NCBI GenBank assembly: GCA_963618055.1
Contig: CAVERI010000005.1
Coordinates: 1 to 64,000 of the forward strand
DNA length: 64,000 bases
Reading direction: 5' to 3'
DNA from: SFHK01 sp963618055
GTDB taxonomy: Bacteria; Bacillota; Clostridia; Christensenellales; Aristaeellaceae
The position numbers and the translations under genes are program-made. The stretch's first letter is position 1, and each line of letters opens with the position of its first letter. Shown piece after piece: positions 16,148 to 27,059 of the stretch. The notes below the pieces were generated by a model. It did no database searches, was not told the DNA's origin, and saw only the letters and a program-made list of their open reading frames with translations.

Positions 16148-17203
16148 TTGAAACGGACTTTTCTTTTGATGGCGGCGGCTCTGTGTCTGCTGACTTCGAT
16201 CGCGAACGCGGAAGCGCCGCGGACGGGCGCGCGCTCCGCCATTCTGCTGGAAGCGGAAACCGGGCGCGTGCTGTTTGAAAGGAACGCCGACGAGCGGCTG
16301 GCGATTGCCTCCACCACGAAGATCATGACGGCGCTTCTGGCGATTGAAGGCTGCTCGATGGACGAAATCGTCACCGCGGGAAGGAACGCCAGCGGCGTAC
16401 CCGGCACGTCGATTTATTTAAGCGAGGGCGAGCAGCTGACCATGGAGGAAATGCTCTACGGCCTGATGCTCCGAAGCGGAAACGACGCGGCGGTGGCGAT
16501 TGCCGAGCATGTGGCCGGAAGTATGGAGGCGTTTGCCGAGCGCATGAACGCGCGTGCCGAGGCGCTGGGCGCGAACGCGTATTTCACCACGCCGAACGGA
16601 CTGGATTCCGGCGGGAACGGCGCGTCCGCGCGGGGCATTGCGCAGATTGCCCGGGAGGCCATGCGATACGAGGAATTTGCGGTCATTGTCTCCACAAAAA
16701 AGCGAACGATTCCATGGATGGATCACGAATACATGCGCGTGCTGACGAACAAAAACAAGCTTCTGCAAACCTATGACGGCGCGCTGGGAATCAAGACCGG
16801 ATTCACGAAGAAGGCAGGGCGCTGTCTGGTGTTCGCGGCGGAGCGGGACGGTATGCGCGTGATCGGCGCGGTGCTGAATTGCCCAAGCTGGTTTGACGAC
16901 GCGGCAAGGATTATGGACTACGGCTTTGAAGCGTATTCCATGGCGGAGGTTCTGCCGGAGGGAGCCGTGCTTACGGAAGGGAAGGAACGGTTCACGCTGC
17001 TTTCTGCCCTGCGCGTTCCGCTTCGAGAGGGGGAAACGGCGGAGATTGAGCTTGAGATCGCGGAGGAAAGCCGCGTCTGGGCGCTTGTAAACGGTGAACG
17101 GCTTGCGTGCGCGCCCCTGTCGCGCGAGCGGAAAACGGAGAAGCCGGGCTTTGCGGAGGGCTTCCGAAGGCTGTGGCTGCGCTGGCCTGCATTTAACAAA
17201 TAA
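16148..17203 (+). CDS. D-alanyl-D-alanine carboxypeptidase (DacF/PBP5-type)
   Basis: Low-molecular-weight penicillin-binding protein that trims the stem pentapeptide. The 351 residues hold a signal peptide ending ANA, the three serine-peptidase motifs STTK, SGND and KTG, and a C-terminal beta domain (PLREGETAEIELEI) but no clear C-terminal amphipathic anchor. I chose the TTG at 16148 because AGGAGG lies eight bases before it; a GTG two codons earlier is too close. Sporulation-specific DacF is a possibility given the spore genes nearby in the window, but a vegetative DacA-type role is equally possible. Confidence 0.92.
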   Translation: MKRTFLLMAAALCLLTSIANAEAPRTGARSAILLEAETGRVLFERNADERLAIASTTKIMTALLAIEGCSMDEIVTAGRNASGVPGTSIYLSEGEQLTMEEMLYGLMLRSGNDAAVAIAEHVAGSMEAFAERMNARAEALGANAYFTTPNGLDSGGNGASARGIAQIAREAMRYEEFAVIVSTKKRTIPWMDHEYMRVLTNKNKLLQTYDGALGIKTGFTKKAGRCLVFAAERDGMRVIGAVLNCPSWFDDAARIMDYGFEAYSMAEVLPEGAVLTEGKERFTLLSALRVPLREGETAEIELEIAEESRVWALVNGERLACAPLSRERKTEKPGFAEGFRRLWLRWPAFNK

Positions 17204-17219
17204 ATTACAAATAAAGGGC

Positions 17220-17248
17220 TTGACAGGAAATGGGCGGCTGACTATAAT
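17220..17248 (+). promoter_or_regulatory. perfect sigma-A promoter of clpB
   Basis: TTGACA (17220-17225), 17-base spacer, TATAAT (17243-17248): every consensus base is present. Such a strong promoter is consistent with tight repression by the adjacent operator. Confidence 0.92.
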
Positions 17249-17265
17249 GGTCAAAGAAGGTCAAA
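17249..17265 (+). promoter_or_regulatory. CtsR operator
   Basis: Two GGTCAAA heptads (17249-17255 and 17259-17265) in direct repeat with a three-base gap, the known CtsR binding pattern. It starts directly after the -10 and covers the transcription start. CtsR itself is not in the window. Confidence 0.92.
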
Positions 17266-17300
17266 GAAATACCAACCTTCCTGAACGGAGGCGCAGAACG

Positions 17301-19934
<2,634 letters not shown>

Positions 19935-19943
19935 TTCTCCTTT

Positions 19944-19976
19944 GCCCGCTTCGAGTTTTTCGGAGCGGGCATTTTT
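19944..19976 (+). terminator. terminator after clpB
   Basis: GCCCGCT (19944-19950) and AGCGGGC (19964-19970) form a stem, followed by ATTTTT. Confidence 0.85.
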
Positions 19977-20059
19977 CGTCGAAAAGCCGCCTGTTTGATT
20001 GAAATTATGTTAAACAAACGAATTTAACACCTATGAAACGGAAAAGTACCTGATTTCAC

Positions 20060-20088
20060 TTGACAAGACAATCTGTTTTCTGTATAGT
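20060..20088 (+). promoter_or_regulatory. sigma-A promoter of cobH/cbiC-like gene
   Basis: TTGACA (20060-20065), 17-base spacer, TATAGT (20083-20088); leader about 50 bases. Confidence 0.8.
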
Positions 20089-20145
20089 GATGATGGTTGT
20101 TTTTTATATGTGTTGTTTATGGATAATGACGAATGAGGTGAGCGT

Positions 20146-20757
20146 ATGGCAAGACAGCCTCAAAGAGGAGCGGCGACTCGTCGCTTCGGAATACCGTATA
20201 TCAGTGAAGAGGTATCCGAAATTATTGCGCAGATTGAAAAGGATACCGCGGATCCGCAGCTGGCGCAAAGCCTGCAATTTGGCCCCACCGCGTTGACTCA
20301 TATCAAGAGGCTTGTGGCCGCGGGCGGTACGATTCTTGTGGATACGCAGCTGATTACCGCCGATATCGATTATTCAACGCTGGAAGGCACGAATACGCAT
20401 GTGCGGTGCTTTATCGACGATCCCGAGGTGCTTCAGCTCGCGGAGATCCGCCGCACGACGCGCGCGGAAGTCGCGGTCGATATCGGCCTTGCGATTCCCG
20501 GCCCCAAGCTGCTGGTGATTGGCTCCGCCCCGGCGGCGCTGAACCGCGTGCTGATTCGCCGTCAGCATGAGCCGCTCAGCGAGGTTTGCGTGCTGGCCGC
20601 GCCCAGCGGCTTCGCGAACGTCGTTCAGCTTAAAGAGAAGCTTCGCGACAGCGATATGGCCTATATCGTCGCGCGCGGCAAAAAGGGCGGCACCGTCGCG
20701 ACGGCCGCCATCCTGAACGCCATTCTTCGCGCGATTCGGTCAAAGGAAACGGTATAA
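20146..20757 (+). CDS. precorrin-8X methylmutase-like protein (CobH/CbiC family), orphan
   Basis: The 203 residues resemble CobH/CbiC, which moves a methyl group from C11 to C12 of the corrin ring. Conserved segments are present: CFIDDPEV, GSAPAALNRV, APSGFANVVQLKEKL and ARGKKGGTVATAAILNA. By eye alignment, the N-terminal VIHTTAD that carries the catalytic His of the family reads IEKDTAD here, so Lys32 takes the place of His. No other cobalamin gene lies near. It may be a repurposed homologue rather than a working mutase. Start follows GAGGTGA; own promoter and terminator. Confidence 0.8.
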   Translation: MARQPQRGAATRRFGIPYISEEVSEIIAQIEKDTADPQLAQSLQFGPTALTHIKRLVAAGGTILVDTQLITADIDYSTLEGTNTHVRCFIDDPEVLQLAEIRRTTRAEVAVDIGLAIPGPKLLVIGSAPAALNRVLIRRQHEPLSEVCVLAAPSGFANVVQLKEKLRDSDMAYIVARGKKGGTVATAAILNAILRAIRSKETV

Positions 20758-20799
20758 AGGAAACATTGAGCGTCAGGCAGGGGTAAATATCGAAACAAA

Positions 20800-20829
20800 C
20801 AGCGTTCAGCTTCGGTTGAGCGCTGTTTT
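20800..20829 (+). terminator. terminator after cobH/cbiC-like gene
   Basis: CAGCGTTCA (20800-20808) pairs with TGAGCGCTG (20817-20825), followed by TTTT. Confidence 0.75.
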
Positions 20830-20921
20830 GCTTTCGCGCGAATTCCGCGGCGGAGGTTGCCCGGGACTGAAAAATGTGGTATGATACCCATATGAGGATA
20901 ACCATTTAAGGAGGAACCTGC

Positions 20922-23243
20922 ATGAAGCCGATATGGGAGGCGTTTCGCGCGCCCGACGCCGAGTTTTCACCGTTTCCCTTCTGGTTTTTAAACGGCGACC
21001 TGAACGACAGGGAGCTTGAACGGCAGCTGAAGGATTTTCTTGCGCATGGGATTCGCGCGGTGGTATTGCATCCGCGCGTCGGTGTTCCGGAATCCCTTCG
21101 CTATCTTTCGGACGCGTTTCTGGATCGCATCGAGACCATTGTTTCCTTCGCGGCGGCGCACGGCATGCGCGTGCTTCTGTATGACGAGGGCATGTATCCC
21201 TCCGGCTCGGCGCACGGCATGGTGGTTCGGGAAAACCCTGCCTATGCCGCGCGCGGCCTGTGTCTGCGCGCGGCGGGCGACGCGCTGGAAGCGGGCGACC
21301 ATGTGCTGGCGCGAATCGCGCTTGTAAGACGCGGGGACGGCTTTGTTCCCGGAAGCGCTCGCGTATTAGAGCCGGAGGAAGCGCCCTCGGCTGGTGAGAC
21401 AGAGTGCTGGCTGGTCGCAGGGTTCACCCGAGGCACGATTCGCGGCATTCATGAAAACGAGGACGACGGGCAGCCGAACGCGCCCGCAGCGGCCGACCTT
21501 CTGAACGCCGAGGCGATGCGGGCTTTTATTCACCTGACTCATCAGCGGTATTACGACCGGCTGAAGCCCTATTTCGGCAAAACGATTTTGGGTTTCTTTA
21601 CCGACGAACCCAGCCCGACCGGCCGTGCCGGACGCGGGGACATGTGCCCGTGGACGGAGGGCTTTGAAACGGAGCTGGCGCAGAAGGGCTTCCCGGTTGC
21701 CGACCTGCCCGCGCTGTTCCTGCCCTGCGGCGGCGCGGAGAAGAAAATCCGCGCGCGATTCGGCCGTCTTGTGGACGAGCGCATGACCCGAACCTATTAT
21801 AAGCCCATTTCCGACTGGTGCGTTTCGCACGGAATTGCCCTGTGCGGCCATCCGCACGGCCCGCAGAATATCAAGCTGCTGGAAAGCTTCGGCATTCCGG
21901 GGCAGGACATCGTGTGGCGCTGGGTCGCGCCGGAAAACGATCTGGCGCTGGGCGGCGCGGAGAGCGCGCAGGCGAAATGCGCGTCGGACGCGGCGCGGTA
22001 TACCGGCGCGCGGCGCAACCTGAACGAATGCTTCGGCTGCTGTGGGCCGAGCGGGGAAATGTGGGCGTTCAATGTGGACGACATGCGCTGGTATCTGAAC
22101 TGGCTGTTCGCGCGCGGCTGCAATCTCATCGTCCCGCACGCGTTCTATTACGAGCTGGCGCGTCCCGTGCAGATGGATCGCCTGCCGGACGCGGGGCCGA
22201 ACAACATCTGGTGGCCGCACTATGGGCAGATTGCGTCGTTCATTGCCCGCGCGTGCGCGCTGAACACCGACGGCGTGAATCAGGCGCGCGTGGCCGTGCT
22301 GGGCACGGGCGACAGCCTGCCGGTGGAAAAGGTGCGCGCGCTGTATGAGCGGCAGATTGAGTTTAACTATCTGACGGACGAGCAGCTTCTGAAGCTGGGA
22401 ACGCTGGAAAACGGCGCGCTGGCTGTGGCAAAGCAGCGCTACGAGGCCGTGCTGCTGGACGACGCGCTGGAATACGACGAAGCGGCGCTGGCTGCGCTCC
22501 GTACATACGCGAAGCAGGGGCTGAAGATCGTCCATTCCGCGCGGGCGCTCGGCGACGAGTGGCGCACGGTTTGCCTGACGGGCCGCGCGTCGGGCATCCG
22601 CGTATCGCACGGGAAGCGCGGAGATGAGGAATTTGTGCTGCTTGCCAACGAGCTGGGCGGTGATTATTCCGGCACGGCGAAGCTGCCCTTTAGCGGCACG
22701 GTGGCTGTGCTCGACCCATGGACGGGCGAAGCGTGGCGGGAGAACGCCGAAAACGGACGGCTGAAAATCCATTTGGGAAGAAGACAGCTGCTGTATGTGT
22801 GCCGCTGTGCGGGCGCGGAGGATCTGCCCATGAAAGCGCAGGCAGGCAGAATCCGCGAGACGAAGCCGCTGGATGAGCGCTGGAGGCTGACGCTTCCGGA
22901 CGGGAGCACCGTTCCCGGCACAGGCGACTGGCAAAAAATCGAAGCGATACGCCTATTCTCCGGCAGGCTGACCGCGCGTTGTACGGTGGCGCTGCGAAGA
23001 CTTCCGGCGAGGACGGAGCTGTGTCTGGGCGACGTTCGCGAAATGGCCGAGGTGCGCGTGAACGGGCAGGACGCGGGCGCGCTGCTCGCGCCGCCGTACA
23101 GCGTGGATGTGACGCGCTTTTTGAAGATGGGCGAGAACGCAATCGAGGTAGACATAACCAATTCGCTGGTTTCCCACTACGAACACAAGCCGTGGCCGAG
23201 TGGACTTATGGGCGGCACGAGGCTGATCATTCGCGAGGGATAA
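20922..23243 (+). CDS. GH106-like glycoside hydrolase
   Basis: A 773-residue protein with a TIM-barrel start (FPFWFLNGDLNDRELERQL, VVLHPRVG, YDEGMYPSG), the acidic FFTDEPS near residue 225, a middle barrel portion (HPHGPQN, NECFGCCG) and a C-terminal jelly-roll domain (CLGDVREMAEVRVNGQDAG). This layout matches the alpha-L-rhamnosidase-like GH106 group and its uncharacterised relatives. No signal peptide, so it acts inside the cell on imported oligosaccharides. AAGGAGGAA precedes the ATG. The specific sugar is unknown. Confidence 0.78.
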   Translation: MKPIWEAFRAPDAEFSPFPFWFLNGDLNDRELERQLKDFLAHGIRAVVLHPRVGVPESLRYLSDAFLDRIETIVSFAAAHGMRVLLYDEGMYPSGSAHGMVVRENPAYAARGLCLRAAGDALEAGDHVLARIALVRRGDGFVPGSARVLEPEEAPSAGETECWLVAGFTRGTIRGIHENEDDGQPNAPAAADLLNAEAMRAFIHLTHQRYYDRLKPYFGKTILGFFTDEPSPTGRAGRGDMCPWTEGFETELAQKGFPVADLPALFLPCGGAEKKIRARFGRLVDERMTRTYYKPISDWCVSHGIALCGHPHGPQNIKLLESFGIPGQDIVWRWVAPENDLALGGAESAQAKCASDAARYTGARRNLNECFGCCGPSGEMWAFNVDDMRWYLNWLFARGCNLIVPHAFYYELARPVQMDRLPDAGPNNIWWPHYGQIASFIARACALNTDGVNQARVAVLGTGDSLPVEKVRALYERQIEFNYLTDEQLLKLGTLENGALAVAKQRYEAVLLDDALEYDEAALAALRTYAKQGLKIVHSARALGDEWRTVCLTGRASGIRVSHGKRGDEEFVLLANELGGDYSGTAKLPFSGTVAVLDPWTGEAWRENAENGRLKIHLGRRQLLYVCRCAGAEDLPMKAQAGRIRETKPLDERWRLTLPDGSTVPGTGDWQKIEAIRLFSGRLTARCTVALRRLPARTELCLGDVREMAEVRVNGQDAGALLAPPYSVDVTRFLKMGENAIEVDITNSLVSHYEHKPWPSGLMGGTRLIIREG

Positions 23244-23264
23244 AACAAACGGGAGGAAACGGAC

Positions 23265-24167
23265 ATGCAGGAATTAAACAACCGTCTTCAGGCGTTTGCG
23301 GCGGAGCATTCCATGGAAAGCGTCGAGGGTCTCTGCGCGGGAAGATATGAGGACATGTATATCACGCTGCGAGCCGAGGAGGAAACGGCGCTGCGCGTCA
23401 TGGTCTATCTGAACCTGCCCCGCGGCGGCAAGCGGAGGGCGCTGGATGAGGCGCTGGCGGAAAAGCTGGTGCGCTACAACGCAAAGCCGGCAGAAACTGC
23501 CTTTGCCAACGCGCTGGCGTTCCGGTTTTCCGGGGAAGACCCTCTCGACGACATGCGCCGCTTTCTCGCGGAGGTTGATCTTTTGCTGCGACCCTACGGA
23601 CGGGAGATGGGCGTGCTGTGCGCGCGCTGCCGCCGGGAGTTCGCGGAGAGAGAGACGTACACGCTTTCGGCGATTGACGGCGAGCTCGTGCCCGTGTGCG
23701 CGGAATGTGCGGAAACCGGCCGGGCGAAGCGTGGGGAGAATCGCTCCACGATTCGCCGGAAGCGCGCGCGAAGAGGCGCGCTGGGCGGCCTGCTTGGTCT
23801 GCTTGCCGCGGCGGCTGTGTGGGGGCTGATTGAGTTTCTGGGCATTTCGTCCTACTTCCTGCCCGCTGTACTCATTCCGCTTTTGGTAAACCTTATCTAT
23901 GAGAAGATGGGCGGCCTGCGCGATCGGTATCAGGTGTGGATGGTAAGCCTGTGCTCGGCGGGCGGCATCGTGCTGGGCGGGGTGCTTTACGTCGCGGCAA
24001 GCATGCTGTATTATGCGCAGACGGAAGGACTTACGGAAGCAATGATGGAGTACGGGGTATCGATGCAGGATGCGCTGCTCTCACCGATTTTCTACGGGCA
24101 GATTCTGCCGAGCGCGGTCATCGCGGCGGTTGCGGCGATCCTGTTTTTGAGAAACCGCTATCGCTGA
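23265..24167 (+). CDS. membrane protein with CxxC pairs, unknown function
   Basis: I do not recognise the family. The 300 residues fall into a soluble N-terminal part (1-115), a likely zinc site of two CxxC pairs (C119/C122 and C145/C148), a basic stretch (about 155-170), and four predicted membrane helices (about 172-192, 195-212, 224-250, 275-296). GGGAGGAAA precedes the ATG, 21 bases after the glycosidase stop, so the two are probably co-transcribed. Confidence 0.82.
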   Translation: MQELNNRLQAFAAEHSMESVEGLCAGRYEDMYITLRAEEETALRVMVYLNLPRGGKRRALDEALAEKLVRYNAKPAETAFANALAFRFSGEDPLDDMRRFLAEVDLLLRPYGREMGVLCARCRREFAERETYTLSAIDGELVPVCAECAETGRAKRGENRSTIRRKRARRGALGGLLGLLAAAAVWGLIEFLGISSYFLPAVLIPLLVNLIYEKMGGLRDRYQVWMVSLCSAGGIVLGGVLYVAASMLYYAQTEGLTEAMMEYGVSMQDALLSPIFYGQILPSAVIAAVAAILFLRNRYR

Positions 24168-24275
24168 ATGTGGGAATGAGCGATTTTGAATGTGGAAACC
24201 CCATAGAACACCCGCTGAATCCCTCATAAAACAACAGAAAAGAGAAAAAATAACACACAAACCAACGAGTTTGAG

Positions 24276-24304
24276 TGGATATTTTGGTCGAGTTGTGATA
24301 CAAT
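24276..24304 (+). promoter_or_regulatory. putative promoter of the DeoR-aldolase-dehydrogenase operon
   Basis: TGGATA (24276-24281), 17-base spacer, TACAAT (24299-24304), 31 bases before the regulator start. It sits in an AT-rich gap (24230-24304). Confidence 0.55.
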
Positions 24305-24335
24305 GAACCCACAAAAGCCGAGAGGAGATGGGCAC

Positions 24336-25109
24336 ATGCTGGCCGTGGAACGACGCAAGCGCATTCGCATGCAGCTTATGGACGAAAAGCGCGTGCACGT
24401 GAGTGAGCTGAGCGCCGCCTATGCCGTGTCGGAGGAGACCATTCGCCGGGATCTCGAGCGTCTGGAGACGGAGGGGCTTGCTTCGCGCACCTACGGCGGC
24501 GCCGTTCTGCGCGAGGACAGCCGGGAGGACACGCCCTACGACATTCGCAAGCGCGCGGACGTCGCTTCCAAAACCGTGATTGCGCATCTGGTCGCGTCCC
24601 TGATTTCCGACGGGGAATATATCATCCTCGACGAAAGCTCCACATCCTACTACATCGCGCGGGAGCTGAAAAGCAAAAAGAATCTGACCGTGATCACCAA
24701 TTCCATGGAGATTATTCGAGAGATCGCCTCCGTTCAGGGCTGGAATGTGCTCTGCACGGGCGGCGCGCTCCGCACGAGCGCACCTTCCTTCGCCGGCTTT
24801 CAGGCGGAGAGCATGGTGCGCTCGTATCACGTGGACAAGGCGATTCTTTCCTGCGGCAGCCTCGACCTGCGCGCCGGATTTACCGACCGGCACGAGGACA
24901 CGGCGCTGGTCAAGCGCGCGATGATGTCCGCGGCGCGTCAGGTGATTCTCGCGGCGGATCACGGCAAGTTTGACCGGATCGCGTTCGCGCGAATCGGGGA
25001 AATCGGTCAGCTGAGCACCATCGTGACCGACCGCGACCCCGGCGAAAGGTGGAGGGACGTACTCGGCAAGCTGGGCGTTGAGCTCGTATTTGAACAACGG
25101 GAGGATTGA
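24336..25109 (+). CDS. DeoR family transcriptional regulator
   Basis: A 257-residue sugar-operon repressor: N-terminal winged helix (VHVSELSAAYAVSEETIRRD, residues 20-39, then YGGAVL) and a DeoRC sugar-phosphate sensor domain (ITNSMEI, CTGGALR, VDKAILSCGSLD, AADHGKFDR). The ATG at 24336 follows GAGAGGAGAT. It leads the operon and overlaps it closely (two bases to the aldolase start), so it most likely controls it in response to a phosphorylated intermediate. Confidence 0.93.
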   Translation: MLAVERRKRIRMQLMDEKRVHVSELSAAYAVSEETIRRDLERLETEGLASRTYGGAVLREDSREDTPYDIRKRADVASKTVIAHLVASLISDGEYIILDESSTSYYIARELKSKKNLTVITNSMEIIREIASVQGWNVLCTGGALRTSAPSFAGFQAESMVRSYHVDKAILSCGSLDLRAGFTDRHEDTALVKRAMMSAARQVILAADHGKFDRIAFARIGEIGQLSTIVTDRDPGERWRDVLGKLGVELVFEQRED

Positions 25110-25111
25110 AT

Positions 25112-26158
25112 ATGAATTTATCTCCGCTGATTTACTTTTCCCGCCTGTACGGCGCAGACCCGGATCTGGTCACCTGCGGCGGCGGCAATACGTCCATGAA
25201 GGAAGACGGCGTGATGTACGTGAAGGGAAGCGGCACCGCGCTGAAGGACGCCGTGACGGAGACGTTCGTGGGCATGGATCTCAAAAAGCTGCTCACGATG
25301 CTGGACGACGAATATCCCACCGAGGATGCTGCGCGCGAGGCGAAGTTCCTGCGCGACGTGACGGCGGCCAAGCTGCCCGGCGAGGAAGCCAAGCGTCCCA
25401 GCGTGGAAGCGCTTCTGCACGCGCTGTTCCCGCAGAAGTTCGTTCTGCACCTGCATCCGTCGCTGATCAACGGCCTGACCTGCTCCGTGCGCGGAGAAGA
25501 GGACTGCGCCCGCCTGTTCGGCGAAAGCGTTGTGTGGGTGCCCGCGTGCAAGCCGGGCTACGTGCTGGCGCGAAGGATGAAGGACGTTTTTGACGCTTCC
25601 GAGAAGACCATCAAGACGGTGCTCTTGGAAAACCACGGCGTGTTCTTCGCCGCCGACACCGTTCAGGGGCTGGACACGCAGCTGAACGGCATGATCAACG
25701 CGCTGAAGACGCAGGTGAAGGAATTCCCGTCCGTGGAATCGAATGCCGAGGATCCGGGCTTTGGCGAGAGGCTTTCGAAGCTCTCCGGCAAGTCGTTCGT
25801 GCGGTTCAACGCCAGCCCGTCGGCGCTGAAGTTCGCGTCGAGCGCGAAGGCGGCCGAGCCGATCATGAAGCCGTTTACGCCCGATCAGATCGTCTATTGC
25901 GGCCCGCGCGTGCAGTTCGTCGCCTGTCAGGCCTGCCTGAGCGAGGTCACGGCGAACGTGGTGATCGTGAAGGGCGTGGGCGTCTACGCGCTGGGCGATA
26001 CGGAGAAGAACGCCGACAACTGCATGACGCTGGTCAAGGACGCCATGAAGGTGGCGACCTACGCCGAGGCCTTCGGCGGCGCGCAGCCCATGGCGCAGGA
26101 GCTGGTCGATTTCATCGTCGGCTGGGAAGTGGAAAGCTACAGAAAAAGCGTGAAATAA
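25112..26158 (+). CDS. class II aldolase/adducin-family protein
   Basis: A 348-residue zinc aldolase relative. TCGGGNTSMK is the phosphate-binding signature, FVLHLHPS supplies metal-binding histidines, LLENHGVFF a further His. It is longer than fuculose-1-phosphate aldolase and resembles the aldolase half of bifunctional RhaE-type proteins, whose other half is a short-chain dehydrogenase, here the next gene. Likely reaction: retro-aldol cleavage of a ketose-1-phosphate to dihydroxyacetone phosphate and an aldehyde. The substrate is not deducible. Confidence 0.88.
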   Translation: MNLSPLIYFSRLYGADPDLVTCGGGNTSMKEDGVMYVKGSGTALKDAVTETFVGMDLKKLLTMLDDEYPTEDAAREAKFLRDVTAAKLPGEEAKRPSVEALLHALFPQKFVLHLHPSLINGLTCSVRGEEDCARLFGESVVWVPACKPGYVLARRMKDVFDASEKTIKTVLLENHGVFFAADTVQGLDTQLNGMINALKTQVKEFPSVESNAEDPGFGERLSKLSGKSFVRFNASPSALKFASSAKAAEPIMKPFTPDQIVYCGPRVQFVACQACLSEVTANVVIVKGVGVYALGDTEKNADNCMTLVKDAMKVATYAEAFGGAQPMAQELVDFIVGWEVESYRKSVK

Positions 26159-26176
26159 AGGGTTGAGGTGAGACAC

Positions 26177-27049
26177 ATGACTCTGGAAGAGGCCAAACTG
26201 TACGCAAAGGAAAATATCCATAACCGTCCCGCGACCACCGGCCGTCTGGCGGGCAAAATCGCCATCGTAACCGGCGCGGCGCAGGGCTTTGGCTACGGTA
26301 TCGCCAAGGAAATGCTGAAGGAGGGCGCGTCCATCGTGGTCGCCGACCTGAACGAGCCGCTGGCCATGCAGGTGGCCGAGGAATTCGGCGAGCATGCCAT
26401 GGGCGTGAAGGTGGACGTTTCCAGCGCGGAATCCGTGGAAGCGATGATCATCAAAACTGTCGAGCGCTTCGGCGGTCTGGACATTTTCCTGTCCAACGCC
26501 GGCATCGCGATCGCCGGCAGTCTGGACGAAATGACGCCCCAGAAGTTTGAACTGGTTACGAAGATCAACTACAACGGCTATTTCCTGTGCGCCAAGTACG
26601 CCAGCGCCATCATGAAGGCGCAGCACGAGGCGGACGAAAGCCTGTTCTTCGACATCATTCAGATCAACTCCAAGTCCGGCCTTGAGGGCAGCAAGAACAA
26701 CTTCGCCTACGCGGGCGGCAAGTTCGGCGGCATCGGCCTCACGCAGTCCTTCGCGATGGAGCTCGCGCCGTACAACATCAAGGTCAACTCCATCTGCCCC
26801 GGCAACTACTACGACGGCCCGCTGTGGAGCGATCCGGAGAAGGGTCTGTTCGTACAGTACCTGCACGCGGGCAAGGTGCCGGGCGCAAAGACGGTGGAGG
26901 ATGTGCGCGCGTACTACCTTTCCAAGTCGCTGATCAAGCGCGGCTGCCTGCCGTCCGACGTGGCGCTGGCGCTGACGTATCTGGTTGAGCAGAAGTACGA
27001 AACCGGCCAGGCGCTGCCCGTAACCGGCGGGCAGGTTATGCTGAACTGA
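26177..27049 (+). CDS. short-chain dehydrogenase, sorbitol-6-phosphate 2-dehydrogenase-like
   Basis: A 290-residue SDR with an N-terminal extension, cofactor motif TGAAQGFGYGIA, acidic VADLNE (NAD preference), SNAG, and the segments QINSKSGLEGSKNNFAYAGGKFGG and TGGQVML, which I recognise from SrlD/SorD-type dehydrogenases. The active-site Tyr lies in FAYAGGK. GAGGTGA precedes ATG 26177. Placed between aldolase and the SorE-like fusion, it fits an interconversion of polyol and ketose phosphates. Confidence 0.87.
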   Translation: MTLEEAKLYAKENIHNRPATTGRLAGKIAIVTGAAQGFGYGIAKEMLKEGASIVVADLNEPLAMQVAEEFGEHAMGVKVDVSSAESVEAMIIKTVERFGGLDIFLSNAGIAIAGSLDEMTPQKFELVTKINYNGYFLCAKYASAIMKAQHEADESLFFDIIQINSKSGLEGSKNNFAYAGGKFGGIGLTQSFAMELAPYNIKVNSICPGNYYDGPLWSDPEKGLFVQYLHAGKVPGAKTVEDVRAYYLSKSLIKRGCLPSDVALALTYLVEQKYETGQALPVTGGQVMLN

Positions 27050-27059
27050 GGAGGCACCA

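Noticed and set aside
20060..20296. A 78-codon frame upstream of and overlapping the CobH/CbiC-like gene
   Set aside because: It would start at a TTG inside the -35 box of a strong promoter and has no ribosome-binding site; the overlapping frame from 20146 is clearly coding.
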